Positions 18,063 through 27,365 of a stretch of DNA of 64,000 bases are shown one piece after another. The stretch spans positions 113,785 through 177,784 of the forward strand of contig NZ_PDUW01000009.1 in assembly GCF_003545815.1 (NCBI RefSeq). The letters are read 5' to 3'. A program made the translations under genes and the position numbers. The DNA comes from Pusillimonas caeni (GTDB lineage: Bacteria > Pseudomonadota > Gammaproteobacteria > Burkholderiales > Burkholderiaceae_B). The notes below the pieces were generated by a model, which was not told the origin of the DNA, did not search any database, and saw only the letters and a program-made list of their open reading frames with translations. How positions within the stretch are numbered: position 1 is the stretch's first letter; each line of letters opens with the position of its first letter.

Positions 18063-19648
18063 TAGCCTTCTTCGAGTTGGGCGGTGACGACCATGATGGT
18101 GGTCAGATGCTGGCTCGAAGCCCGGTCGCTGCCGCCCAGAAGCATGGGAAAGCCCGGATTGAGTCGGCGCGCCTCGGTTTCTTCCTGACGCCGCTCGAAG
18201 CCTGAGATGACCAGCGGCTGTCCGGGCCAGAGCGCCACCTGCTGCACAGTGCCGTTGCCGTCGATGGTGATCTGCTGCAATTGCAGCGGATGGTTTCTGT
18301 CGCCAAAGGTGATCGACTTGAGAGGCTGGGCCACCGTATTGTCATAGGCGACCGAAAGCAGGATCTGGCCGTCTTCCTGAGCGTCGGGCACCAGCGTCAG
18401 CAGCGAGCCCACGGTCTCCTCGCGCTGGCTGACCGACACCGTGGGCAGCGCTGCGCCGGCGCCATCGGGCAGCGCGGTCGTCTGGACCTGGTCGATGTAC
18501 GAGAAAGTGGTGCGCACTGCATGCGACACCGGCCGGCGGTTCAGGGTCAGTACCGGCACGCTGCTGCGCCGGACGATCTTTCCCGCCTGGCCAAGGGCCT
18601 GGACAATGACCTCGGAGCCGCTGAAGGAAGCTTGCTTCAGTCCCAGCCCGACTCCGCCCGCCTGCTCGAGATTGGCCCCGGGCATGAAGGCGGCGGCGGC
18701 GATTCGAGCGCTTGAAAATATCAGGTTCCAGTCCAGGCCCGCTTCGGCGGACTCTTGGGCGGCCAGAGTGATTTCGTCGACGATGAGCCTTACGCGCCGT
18801 GTGAGCGAGCGGTTTTCGTGCTCGAGGTATTTCGCAATGCGCTGCAGGACTTCGGGTGTATCGGTAACCACGACCGTCGAGCTGGCGCCGGGTTCGGCCA
18901 CCACCACGCCCGCCTGCGAAAGAAAAGGTTCGATCCGCTGACGCACCACTTCCATCAAGGACGCCTTGCCCCCGGTCAAACGTGTCTTGGAGGCGCTGGA
19001 GAAGCCCTGTGCCGTGGTGTCGGTTCCCGATCCCAGGGCTGCTTCGGCATCGGCGTTCAGGGTAAGGGCCCGGACGTTGAACATGCGGGTTTCAGTGCGA
19101 TAGAACTCGATGCGCTGGCCGGCGTAACGCCACTGCACGCCCAGCGCGGCGGCAATGCGGTCGAGCAGGCTGCTGAGCGGGCCGGGTTCGCCCGCCAGAT
19201 GCATGGTTGCCGGCGCGGCGCCGGCCGGCGAAAGGCTCGAGCCGCCCGCCAGGCGCGGCGCAAAGCGCTCTTGCGGCAAAAGCGCGTCCGGCCTCACGTG
19301 GACGGGAATGCCGGTTGCCAGCGTGATGCGCTGGGCAATGGCGGGCAAGTCCAGCGCGGCGCCCGGAAACACCAGTGTGGTGCGCACATCGGCACGAAGT
19401 GCCGGCGGCAGCGTGACGTCGCGCGCAAGAGGCTGGGCGCGGCCGGCCACCCAGGGCCGGTCGACATGCTGGGCGGCGCGCCTCATCTCGGCATTGCCCA
19501 CCATGTCAGCGAAAACGCGGCGCTTGTCGGCCACCTGGGCATGCGCGGCCTCTGCGGACAGCGCGATTTCTCGCAATTTCTGTTCGAGCGCGCAGCCCGG
19601 CATCGCCATCATCACGCACAGCGCGGCCATGGAACGCAAGGGACTCAT
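18059..19648 (-). CDS. pilN: Type IVb pilus outer-membrane secretin lipoprotein (PilN)
   Basis: 529 aa from the ATG at 19648, which shares a base with the pilL stop. It forms the outer-membrane channel for the pilus. A lipoprotein signal is visible (ALCVMMAMPGC, Cys at about residue 19), then an N-domain and the C-terminal secretin domain with VVVTDTPEVLQRIAKYLEHEN and the end motif PVLTLNRRPVS..GSLLTLVPDAQEDG. The final ~60 residues carry the conserved VISGFERRQEETEARR..PMLLGG segment. The upstream frame to 19867 overlaps pilL and is not needed. Confidence 0.93.
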   Translation of the reverse strand: MSPLRSMAALCVMMAMPGCALEQKLREIALSAEAAHAQVADKRRVFADMVGNAEMRRAAQHVDRPWVAGRAQPLARDVTLPPALRADVRTTLVFPGAALDLPAIAQRITLATGIPVHVRPDALLPQERFAPRLAGGSSLSPAGAAPATMHLAGEPGPLSSLLDRIAAALGVQWRYAGQRIEFYRTETRMFNVRALTLNADAEAALGSGTDTTAQGFSSASKTRLTGGKASLMEVVRQRIEPFLSQAGVVVAEPGASSTVVVTDTPEVLQRIAKYLEHENRSLTRRVRLIVDEITLAAQESAEAGLDWNLIFSSARIAAAAFMPGANLEQAGGVGLGLKQASFSGSEVIVQALGQAGKIVRRSSVPVLTLNRRPVSHAVRTTFSYIDQVQTTALPDGAGAALPTVSVSQREETVGSLLTLVPDAQEDGQILLSVAYDNTVAQPLKSITFGDRNHPLQLQQITIDGNGTVQQVALWPGQPLVISGFERRQEETEARRLNPGFPMLLGGSDRASSQHLTTIMVVTAQLEEGY

Positions 19649-20487
19649 CAGGCGCGCTCCGGGGCCGCGGTCCGGTCGCAGCTTTGCGCATAGGGCACCA
19701 CGCGCAAGACTCTGTTGGCATAGAAGCAGGGCTGTAGCGGCCTGTCGGACAGCTCGGTGGATGCTAGCAATTGCTGCACGGCCTGGTCGAATTCCAGGTC
19801 GAAAGCAGCGGAGCCGACGATGGGAACATCGACGTCGACAGCCCAGTGTTCGGCTTCGAAGGTCCACCCCGAAGAAGCGGCCCAGCGCCCCAAAGCGAGG
19901 CGCAGATTGCCGTCCTGCGGCGACACCTGGAACACCGGCGCCGCAAAGAATGGCTCCGGCGCGTCTGTACCCGCCGCAGGCGGCATGGACACCGGCAGCG
20001 GTATTGCAAGCCGGGGTTCATCGGCGGCAACGCCCGCCGGCGCGGACACTTCCGCAGGGTCCGCTCGCATCGCCCCCATGCCGGGACCTTGGTCGGGTTC
20101 CCGGGCCGCGATGCGTTCCACACGGCTTTCGAGCAAACCGGCTTTCAGCACCAGAAGCGGCCAGACACCGTCAAGCACAACGTAAGGACCTTGGCGACGA
20201 TAGTCCAGCAGTTCGTCACCCTGCCCGCCGCGGGCGAAAATGGCCGGCAGCGCTTGATCCGGCATGAACTGCAACCAAGTGCTACGTCCATCGTCGAACA
20301 CTTGAAGCGGCCCGGCACGCCGGTCGCCGGATAGACGCCAGGAGAAGTCGTAGGCGCCCACGGCGACAGGCTTGGCGCCACCATGCAGCGGGCCGAACAA
20401 AGACCAGTCGGGCAGGTTTGCGCAACCAGAGGCCAGCACCGTGCAAGCCACCGCCGCCCATGTCCACCTGGAAGAATGCCTCATCAT
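19648..20487 (-). CDS. pilL: TcpQ/PilL-type lipoprotein of the type IVb pilus
   Basis: 279 aa from the ATG at 20487 (a second ATG follows directly). The lipoprotein signal ends in LASGC at about residue 22. The C-terminal ~90 residues match the TcpQ/PilL pattern: QDGNLRLALGRWAASSGWTF, then the FDLEFDQAVQQLLAS helix and a final YANRVLRVVPYAQSC. In toxin-coregulated pili this domain works with the secretin, which is the next gene here. It is the first gene of the operon. No pilM gene separates it from pilN. Confidence 0.85.
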   Translation of the reverse strand: MMRHSSRWTWAAVACTVLASGCANLPDWSLFGPLHGGAKPVAVGAYDFSWRLSGDRRAGPLQVFDDGRSTWLQFMPDQALPAIFARGGQGDELLDYRRQGPYVVLDGVWPLLVLKAGLLESRVERIAAREPDQGPGMGAMRADPAEVSAPAGVAADEPRLAIPLPVSMPPAAGTDAPEPFFAAPVFQVSPQDGNLRLALGRWAASSGWTFEAEHWAVDVDVPIVGSAAFDLEFDQAVQQLLASTELSDRPLQPCFYANRVLRVVPYAQSCDRTAAPERA

Positions 20488-21021
20488 CGCGCCACCCGTT
20501 TTTTCCTTGTCGTGGCACACATGGTGTCCGGGCTTCGGCCCGCGCGCCAGACCGAGTTATACGCATGGAACGATTCGTCCCAGATAAGGCCGTTCTTCTT
20601 TCAAAAAAGAAAGCGGTGGCGATTCAGGGTTCTAGGCGAACTTCTTCACACATTACTTCATGTTCATGTCGATTTCTCGCGCTCGTTCAGATGAAGCGCC
20701 ACTTGCGTCCGCGTCCGGGCACGCAATGAATTCATAGGAAGTAAGACGAAACATTCAATTTGTCACAGTACACAATGATCGACTCTGCTACTCTGGGTCC
20801 GGCGGAGCAGGCGCCCGCACCCGATCAGGTTGCCGCGCTTCGCAAGCCTCGTACAGGCATTGGCCGCTGATTCACTGGCTTCGGTTACCCCGGCGCCCAA
20901 GCGGCGAATCACAACAATTATGCTGCCCCCTCGGCCCCGGCTCGCCACAAGCATGCCGCGAAGCTTCTACTGAATCTTCGGACAAACGGGTCGACAACGG
21001 CACAACACTCAGGAGACCGCC
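20488..21021. other. 534-bp gap without a convincing gene
   Basis: This lies between the divergent pilL and the 93-aa gene. It is less GC-rich around 20580-20770. It holds the short inverted repeat CTTTC-A6-GAAAG at 20598-20613. A weak minus-strand promoter candidate is also present: TTGAAT, about 16 bp, TATGAA, near 20735-20760. A possible 63-codon minus frame (20763-20954) has no ribosome-binding site or recognisable composition and I leave it out. Confidence 0.5.
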
Positions 21022-21303
21022 ATGAACGAAATCATCGAGCAGTACTGGGCCCGCGCACTAAAAATCACACGCCAATACGAAGCGGGCGAAGTCAACTTCG
21101 CCGATCTTACCGGGCTGGGCGACGAGTTTGCAGCGTCGTTCATCGAACAGCTGAACGAAATGCCCGAACCTCTTCGGGCCCGCTACTGCGCAGGGCTCGA
21201 GACCAAGCTCAGCACGGCCATCGCACAAAACGGCCCCGAAAGCCCCGCGGCTCAAGCGTTCAACGAACTGCGCGTGTCCATCACACGCACTCCCATCTAC
21301 TGA
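21022..21303 (+). CDS. Conserved-looking small cytoplasmic protein, unknown function
   Basis: 93 aa. I do not recognise it. The start is supported by an AGGAG site 7 nt upstream. The protein is acidic and predicted helical (MNEIIEQYWARALKITRQYEAG), with no signal or membrane segment. It ends 145 bp before a small membrane-protein gene on the same strand. Codon choice is GC-rich like the housekeeping genes, so it is probably real. Confidence 0.65.
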   Translation: MNEIIEQYWARALKITRQYEAGEVNFADLTGLGDEFAASFIEQLNEMPEPLRARYCAGLETKLSTAIAQNGPESPAAQAFNELRVSITRTPIY

Positions 21304-21448
21304 ACCGCGAAAACAGGCGCCCTGCCTCGCATGCCTTCCCTCCCGCCCGGATCGAAGCCGGGCGGTCCTGTTCCGCCCATCTCGCCGAAGCCTGTGCCCC
21401 TTCGACTGCGTTGGTCGCAAGCCGCGCCGCGCCCGCTAGAATAGCGGG

Positions 21449-21649
21449 ATGAAAATCGGATTTCTCGTTCTGAGCATACTGGCCATGGCAGCCACCTGGT
21501 GGTGGGCGGCGTATCGTCAACCGACGCGGGGCCGCCTGGGATGGCGAGAGAAAAAACGCATCGCTGTACAAAGCCTGCTGGCCGGTGCGGCCGTGTACTT
21601 CGTTCTGCTGTTGGGCGCCGGCCTCTACTTGGCCCTTTCGAGCTACTGA
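21449..21649 (+). CDS. Small two-helix membrane protein, unknown function
   Basis: 66 aa. There are two hydrophobic helices, residues 3-21 (IGFLVLSILAMAATWWWAA) and about 43-64 (LLAGAAVYFVLLLGAGLYLAL). A basic loop between them (RQPTRGRLGWREKKR) suggests both ends face the periplasm. The start has a short GCGGG upstream but no strong ribosome-binding site. No function can be assigned. Confidence 0.6.
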   Translation: MKIGFLVLSILAMAATWWWAAYRQPTRGRLGWREKKRIAVQSLLAGAAVYFVLLLGAGLYLALSSY

Positions 21650-21803
21650 ACTCTTCCAAACACCTTCAATCTGTCACGCAGATAGAATAGAATGTAATGA
21701 ACTTTACATTCTCTTCTTGCCGAGCCCTATCCTGTAACATTTGTTCTGCCGGCAGGCACTATCGCGGCTCGCCTGAAGGCAGGTCCTGATCGTTCAGAAT
21801 ACT

Positions 21804-22301
21804 ATGCGTCGCCCCCACCCGACACGTCCGGTTTTTCTGCTGTTGTGCCTGCTCGGGGCCACCTTGGGCGGGGCTTCTGCAGCCTCCACCAATTGGCCCG
21901 TGGCGCCCTCCAGGCTGGTTTTCGATACGCCTTACGGCACCCTGCAGGTCAAGAACAACGAATACGTCTACGAGTCCAGGCTGCATTTCAATAATGCCGA
22001 CGTCGCTCCCGTCGTCGAAGGCCTGCTCAATATTCCTTATGCCTTCAGCCTGCCGACCGCCCAGGTTGCGCTGGTTTCCATCAGCACGGGCGACGCCGAC
22101 TGCCCAATCTCGTATCGCTGGGTCGTGCTCAAAGAAAAAGGCTATACGGTGTCGCCCGCGTTCGGATCCTGCTCCGAACAGATCAAGGTCACGGTCAAAG
22201 GGCGTACTTTCCTACTGCAAACGCCCAACAGCCAGATGCCGGATAAAATAGACGTATACGCCTACGACGGAAAAACCGTGCGCAAGCGCACTCAGCGCTG
22301 A
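21804..22301 (+). CDS. Secreted or periplasmic protein of unknown function
   Basis: 165 aa. An N-terminal signal peptide is clear: basic MRRPHPTRP, hydrophobic VFLLLCLLGATLGG, and an AxA-type cleavage near ASA (about residue 26). The mature part is beta-rich, with two cysteines (DADCPISYRW and FGSCSEQIK) that could pair. I do not recognise the family. It ends 22 bp before the next gene, so the two may be cotranscribed. Confidence 0.7.
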   Translation: MRRPHPTRPVFLLLCLLGATLGGASAASTNWPVAPSRLVFDTPYGTLQVKNNEYVYESRLHFNNADVAPVVEGLLNIPYAFSLPTAQVALVSISTGDADCPISYRWVVLKEKGYTVSPAFGSCSEQIKVTVKGRTFLLQTPNSQMPDKIDVYAYDGKTVRKRTQR

Positions 22302-22323
22302 CCGCATTTTTAGCGATACGACT

Positions 22324-22689
22324 TTGACGAACTCTCCCGCCGATTCCTGGGGTTTTCTCCACCCCGAATGCCACGGCCAAAACGCCCTGCTTTTCTTCAG
22401 TTGGGACTTGGCCAAGACGATCGAACAGCAATTCAAGCTGCATGCCGACGCGCCCGTGTCCACCCAATTGGCCGAAGCCCAGAAAGCGGTCGACCGCCTG
22501 TTGAAGCAGTATGTGCAGATTCAGGCCAATCCCAAGGCTTTCGAAGGCCAGAGCATCACCCTGAAACTGGAACAAAGCGGCTCCAACGCTCAGGGCGTGC
22601 CCGTTCTGGCGCTGCAGACGTCTCCCGAACTCGAGGCGCTGATCCTGGAGATGCAGTCGCAGCTCCAGTCCTCGCAATCGGTCAACTAG
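22324..22689 (+). CDS. Small protein of unknown function
   Basis: 121 aa from a TTG codon at 22324; no good ribosome-binding site is visible and the true start is uncertain. The N-terminal segment (SWGFLHPECHGQNALLFFSWDLAKTI) is followed by a long amphipathic helix (AEAQKAVDRLLKQYVQIQA) and a glutamine-rich tail. There is no signal sequence. It probably forms a short operon with the secreted-protein gene upstream. Confidence 0.5.
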   Translation: MTNSPADSWGFLHPECHGQNALLFFSWDLAKTIEQQFKLHADAPVSTQLAEAQKAVDRLLKQYVQIQANPKAFEGQSITLKLEQSGSNAQGVPVLALQTSPELEALILEMQSQLQSSQSVN

Positions 22690-22698
22690 ACATCAAGC

Positions 22699-22728
22699 CT
22701 AGGGCCTGTCAACACTAAAAGTCCCTAG
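22699..22728. repeat. Short inverted repeat at the converging gene ends
   Basis: CTAGGG at 22699-22704 and CCCTAG at 22723-22728 flank an 18-bp AT-richer core. The repeat sits exactly between the stop codons of two converging genes and includes one of them. It may be a weak bidirectional terminator without a T-run, or a remnant of an insertion; I cannot tell which. Confidence 0.35.
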
Positions 22729-23054
22729 CGCGACGATTCGCGCAATTGCAGGACATCCTCATTCAAGGCCACGGCATGCGTGCCGGCCAGGCCTTCCCGA
22801 ATCGCGTCCTGAAGCAGCTCGAGCAGCTCCTCGCAGCGCTTCTCGATGAACATGGAAGGCACGTAGATCGTATCGTCGCGGCTGAGATACAGAAGGCAGC
22901 CCTCTTCGTCTTCGAAATAGCCCTTGACCCGGCCTTCGATACCTCTATTCAACCGCTTTATGAATTCACCGTAGGACACTTCAACTTCCAGGATTGATTG
23001 AGCGTTCGATACTTTATGTAGAACGCGATGCCGGAAGCTTATCGATAGACCCAC
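22725..23054 (-). CDS. Small protein of unknown function, divergent from the LuxR gene
   Basis: 109 aa from a GTG at 23054, with only a close AAGG upstream, so a later start is possible. The sequence is acidic and looks like a folded alpha/beta domain (GRVKGYFEDEEGCLLYLSRDDTIYV, then EKRCEELLELLQDAI). There is no signal peptide or membrane segment. It is transcribed away from the PAS-LuxR regulator and could be one of its targets. Confidence 0.55.
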   Translation of the reverse strand: MGLSISFRHRVLHKVSNAQSILEVEVSYGEFIKRLNRGIEGRVKGYFEDEEGCLLYLSRDDTIYVPSMFIEKRCEELLELLQDAIREGLAGTHAVALNEDVLQLRESSR

Positions 23055-23202
23055 CCCTTGTAAAGATCCAAATGGAGTAGTCCTTCTAGTATTTTTGTCA
23101 TGGTATCGAGCGCCCGCCGCAAAACGGCGGAAAAGCCGCGCCGAGTATGGGTTAAGCTAGATGGCGTCGCCCACACAGCCGCTGCCCGACCAAGGAGCTC
23201 AA

Positions 23203-24681
23203 ATGCGTTCTCCTACCGCTGCCGCCGACACGTTTGGTGCCGAAACCGAGACCCTGTTTCGTGAACTCGCGACTGAATCCACAGAAGGGATTCTCGTGAT
23301 AGACAAACGGGGCCGCATCGCATGGGCGAATGGCGCCGCGCTGAATATGCACGACGTCAGCCGAATGGAAGACCTCGGCGAAACGGCCGCCGGTTATCGC
23401 AAGCACTACCAGCTGAAATACCGTACTCAGCGAAAACTGGCTGCCGGACAATATCCGATAGATCGCCTGACCCGGACAGGCAGCTTCAACGAGCTCTACG
23501 TACACGTTACACGCAAGGACGACGAAACGTATCACCGCGTCCTGCTGTTTCGCGGTTTGGCTCTCGAGCAGACCGACTTTTCCTGCGCCGGCGCGCTGGT
23601 CCTGCAAGACGCCACCGATGAATTCGATGCGCAGGAGCGGTTCGAAAAGACCTTCGACGTCAACCCCGCACCCGCCATCATATGCCGCTTGAGCGACCTG
23701 CGTTACATCAAGGTCAATCGGGGGTTCGCCCAGATGACCGGCTACCGCCAGAGCGATCTGCTGGGCAGTTCGTCCTACGAGATCGACGTACTGCGCGAAG
23801 CAGAACAGCGCGACAAGGCGATCGAATGTCTCAAGCACGGCCAAACCATTCCCCAGATGGAGGCGGTGCTCAAGCAGGCCGACGGTAGCGACAAATACGT
23901 CATCGTGGCCGGCCAGCCTCTGGACGTCGACGGCGAGCCGAGCATGCTTTTCACCTTCATCGACCTCACCGAGCGTAAGCAGGCCGAAGCGGACCTGCGC
24001 CAGTCCGAAGAAAGATTCTCCACCGCGTTCCGGCTTGCCCCCGTTCCCATGGCGTTGAGCTCTATGGAAGAAGGCCGCCTGCTCGAGGTCAACGAAGCTT
24101 TCCTGCGCGTCACGGGCCGTTCCGACAAAGACGATGCCAACCAGGCTCTGGACAGGCAGGAACTCTGGGTCGATCCCCAGACCCATCAGAAGCTCGCCGG
24201 ACAGCTCGAACGCAACGGCAGCCTGCGCAATGCCGAGTTGCAGCTGCGCTTGCGCTCGGGGCAGTTTCTCGACTGCCTCGCGTCCGCCGAAATCGTGACC
24301 ATAGGAAGCGACCGGTGCATACTCTGGGTGGTTCAGGACATCACCCAGCGCAAACGAACCGAAGCCGAACTGATGCAGGCCATCGAAGCGGTCATGCAGG
24401 ACGCCTCCTGGTTCAGCCGCACCGTCGTCGAAAAACTCGCCCAGTTGCGCGGGCGCCATGGCGCGGCAACCAATCAAACAGAACTGGCCGATCTCACCTT
24501 GCGCGAACAAGAGATCTTGAACCTCATGTGCCAGGGCAAGGAAGACCGCGAAATCGGCGACGCCCTGGGCATTTCGCGCCACACCGTGCGCAACCACGTG
24601 GCCGCCATCTACAGCAAGATCGGCGTACACCGCCGAGGCGCCGCCATCATCTGGGCGCTGGAACGCGGCATAGGGGGCTAG
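23203..24681 (+). CDS. Triple-PAS sensor regulator with LuxR-type DNA-binding domain
   Basis: 492 aa from the ATG at 23203, chosen because AAGGAG lies 6 nt upstream; the frame is open to 23161. It has three PAS-like sensory domains (about residues 20-140, 150-265 and 270-390). The second and third end with the usual DLTERKQAEADL and DITQRKRTEAEL linkers. A C-terminal GerE/LuxR helix-turn-helix follows (LTLREQEILNLMCQGK..AIYSKIGVHRRG). There is no receiver or kinase domain, so it is a one-component cytoplasmic sensor-regulator. The signal is unknown. Small unknown genes lie on both sides. Confidence 0.9.
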   Translation: MRSPTAAADTFGAETETLFRELATESTEGILVIDKRGRIAWANGAALNMHDVSRMEDLGETAAGYRKHYQLKYRTQRKLAAGQYPIDRLTRTGSFNELYVHVTRKDDETYHRVLLFRGLALEQTDFSCAGALVLQDATDEFDAQERFEKTFDVNPAPAIICRLSDLRYIKVNRGFAQMTGYRQSDLLGSSSYEIDVLREAEQRDKAIECLKHGQTIPQMEAVLKQADGSDKYVIVAGQPLDVDGEPSMLFTFIDLTERKQAEADLRQSEERFSTAFRLAPVPMALSSMEEGRLLEVNEAFLRVTGRSDKDDANQALDRQELWVDPQTHQKLAGQLERNGSLRNAELQLRLRSGQFLDCLASAEIVTIGSDRCILWVVQDITQRKRTEAELMQAIEAVMQDASWFSRTVVEKLAQLRGRHGAATNQTELADLTLREQEILNLMCQGKEDREIGDALGISRHTVRNHVAAIYSKIGVHRRGAAIIWALERGIGG

Positions 24682-24707
24682 CCTTCTTCGGCTCCCGGGT
24701 CAATAGC

Positions 24708-24728
24708 GTAGTACTTACAAAATACTAC
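24708..24728. promoter_or_regulatory. Inverted repeat upstream of the 75-aa gene, possible LuxR site
   Basis: GTAGTA (24708-24713), a 9-bp spacer and TACTAC (24723-24728) form a perfect 6-bp inverted repeat. A further GTAGTA occurs at 24749-24754. These lie between the LuxR gene and the small gene starting at 24788, where an activator site would be expected. Binding is inferred only. Confidence 0.4.
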
Positions 24729-24787
24729 ACCTGGCCGAACAGTTATCAGTAGTATGGATAACCCAGGACTCACAAAAGGAGGCCGTT

Positions 24788-25015
24788 ATGCGGACAATTA
24801 TCGAGTCGACGTATAAGGGCCGGTGGATCGAGCTGATCGAAGTCGAGGATGAGGGACTTTTCCTGGCTGGCATACGAATCACCACGGATGCTCCCGGAGC
24901 GCCCAGCCGCAAATGGGAAAACCTCGATACTGAAATTGCCGTGTATTTCGATTTCGAATCGGCCAGCGAAGACGCCCTGATACAAGCCAAGGCGCACATC
25001 GACAAGAAGCATTGA
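24788..25015 (+). CDS. Small acidic protein of unknown function
   Basis: 75 aa. The start is well supported by AAAGGAGG 7 nt upstream, and a strong terminator follows 7 bp after the stop, so this is a genuine transcription unit. The protein is acidic and mixed alpha/beta (WIELIEVEDEGLFLAGIRI), without signal or membrane segments. It is possibly controlled by the PAS-LuxR protein encoded just upstream. Confidence 0.7.
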   Translation: MRTIIESTYKGRWIELIEVEDEGLFLAGIRITTDAPGAPSRKWENLDTEIAVYFDFESASEDALIQAKAHIDKKH

Positions 25016-25021
25016 ACCTAC

Positions 25022-25051
25022 AAACCCCGCCCTCGGCGGGGTTTGTTTTTT
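25022..25051 (+). terminator. Intrinsic terminator after the 75-aa gene
   Basis: AAACCCCGCC and GGCGGGGTTT pair across a 3-nt loop and are followed by GTTTTTT. It is a strong rho-independent terminator on the plus strand. Confidence 0.9.
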
Positions 25052-25085
25052 CGGGCGCATACGTCCGGCAGAAGCATATATTCCA

Positions 25086-25325
25086 TTAAGCCCGGCGTAC
25101 TATATGGTCGCCATCATCGTTGCTGCTTACACACTCGCCGCAAGGCAGCCATTCCAATCGCCGCACTATGACCTTGCCGCCGATTCGCCCGTACACATAG
25201 CCCGAAAAGGCTTTGGAACTCAGGGGACGCTCGTGAACGGCTTCCAGAAAAGCTATACGACCGGAGCGAGTAATGTAGATGTCCACGCCCGTGATGATCT
25301 CGTTATTTTTAAGGCTTTTTGACAT
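25086..25325 (-). CDS. Small protein of unknown function
   Basis: 79 aa from the ATG at 25325 (MSKSLKNNEIITGVDIYI). An upstream extension to 25388 lacks support. The sequence looks like a small beta-rich domain (GVDIYITRSGRIAFLEAV..FSGYVYGRIGGKVIVRRLEW) with two Cys in LPCGECV. A perfect AT-rich palindrome lies 13 bp before the start. No function can be given. Confidence 0.5.
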   Translation of the reverse strand: MSKSLKNNEIITGVDIYITRSGRIAFLEAVHERPLSSKAFSGYVYGRIGGKVIVRRLEWLPCGECVSSNDDGDHIVRRA

Positions 25326-25337
25326 GATGTTGTTGGT

Positions 25338-25354
25338 ATTTGTTTTTAACAAAT
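25338..25354. promoter_or_regulatory. Perfect AT-rich palindrome upstream of the 79-aa gene
   Basis: ATTTGTT-TTT-AACAAAT, with 7-bp perfect arms, centred about 20 bp upstream of the minus-strand start at 25325. It could be an operator. No regulator is assigned. Confidence 0.45.
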
Positions 25355-25523
25355 GAATACACAGCAAACATCGTGCCTGGCCGGGCAAGGCCGGACAGAA
25401 TCCCGAGCGCGCAAGCCGGCACTGGGCCGTAAAAATTACGGCGTAAACGGCTCCAGGAAATTACAGTAGGCGGGAGCGGTATGTGCCCGGTAGAAACGCC
25501 ACATTTAGGGCACACACCGAGCA

Positions 25524-25556
25524 GGAAAAGAAAAAGGCCGCCTAAGAAGCGACCTT
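25524..25556 (-). terminator. Terminator downstream of tRNA-Lys
   Basis: Read on the minus strand, AAGGTCGC and GCGGCCTT pair with one mismatch over a TTCTTAG loop and run into TTTTTCTTTT. It lies 26 bp after the 3' end of the tRNA. Confidence 0.75.
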
Positions 25557-25581
25557 ATCTTGCTGATACTACTAGTGTTTT

Positions 25582-25657
25582 TGGTGGGGCCTGAGGGACT
25601 CGAACCCTCGACCAAAAGATTAAGAGTCTTCTGCTCTACCAACTGAGCTAAAGCCCC
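25582..25657 (-). tRNA. tRNA-Lys (anticodon CTT)
   Basis: 76 nt on the minus strand, starting GGGGCTTTAGCTCAGTTGG and ending in an encoded CCA. The acceptor stem GGGGCTT pairs with the AGGCCCC end region, with one non-canonical position. The anticodon stem AAGA/TCTT closes the loop CTCTTAA, giving CTT at positions 34-36. The T arm is GAGGGTTCGAGTCCCTC. It reads AAG lysine codons. Confidence 0.95.
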
Positions 25658-25772
25658 GCCGGAATTTTAACAGAGTTTCATGGCCTGTTTGGGCGAGGCA
25701 GGCGGTTTTTTTATAAGGTCAAAACCGCCCTTCAGAAATCCCAATTGCTCCTTTTGAGGACCAAACCGTCGT

Positions 25773-27170
<1,398 letters not shown>

Positions 27171-27365
27171 TCAAGGCGCATTTTAGCATTCGGCCCGTTC
27201 CGTCCCCTTTTTGCGCGAGCCGGCCGCAGCGGCCCAGGCCCGCGCCGCGAATAAACCACACATTGTGTAAAACAGCCGTTCCAACCAGGGACGAAAGCCG
27301 CGCCGGCGCCCTCTGCGCAGCCTTCCCTGCTATACTTTTTGGGCCTGCAACTTTCCGACTTTGCC

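Noticed and set aside
20763..20954. 63-codon minus-strand frame in the gap before the 93-aa gene
   Set aside because: No ribosome-binding site and no protein-like features; more likely promoter DNA.
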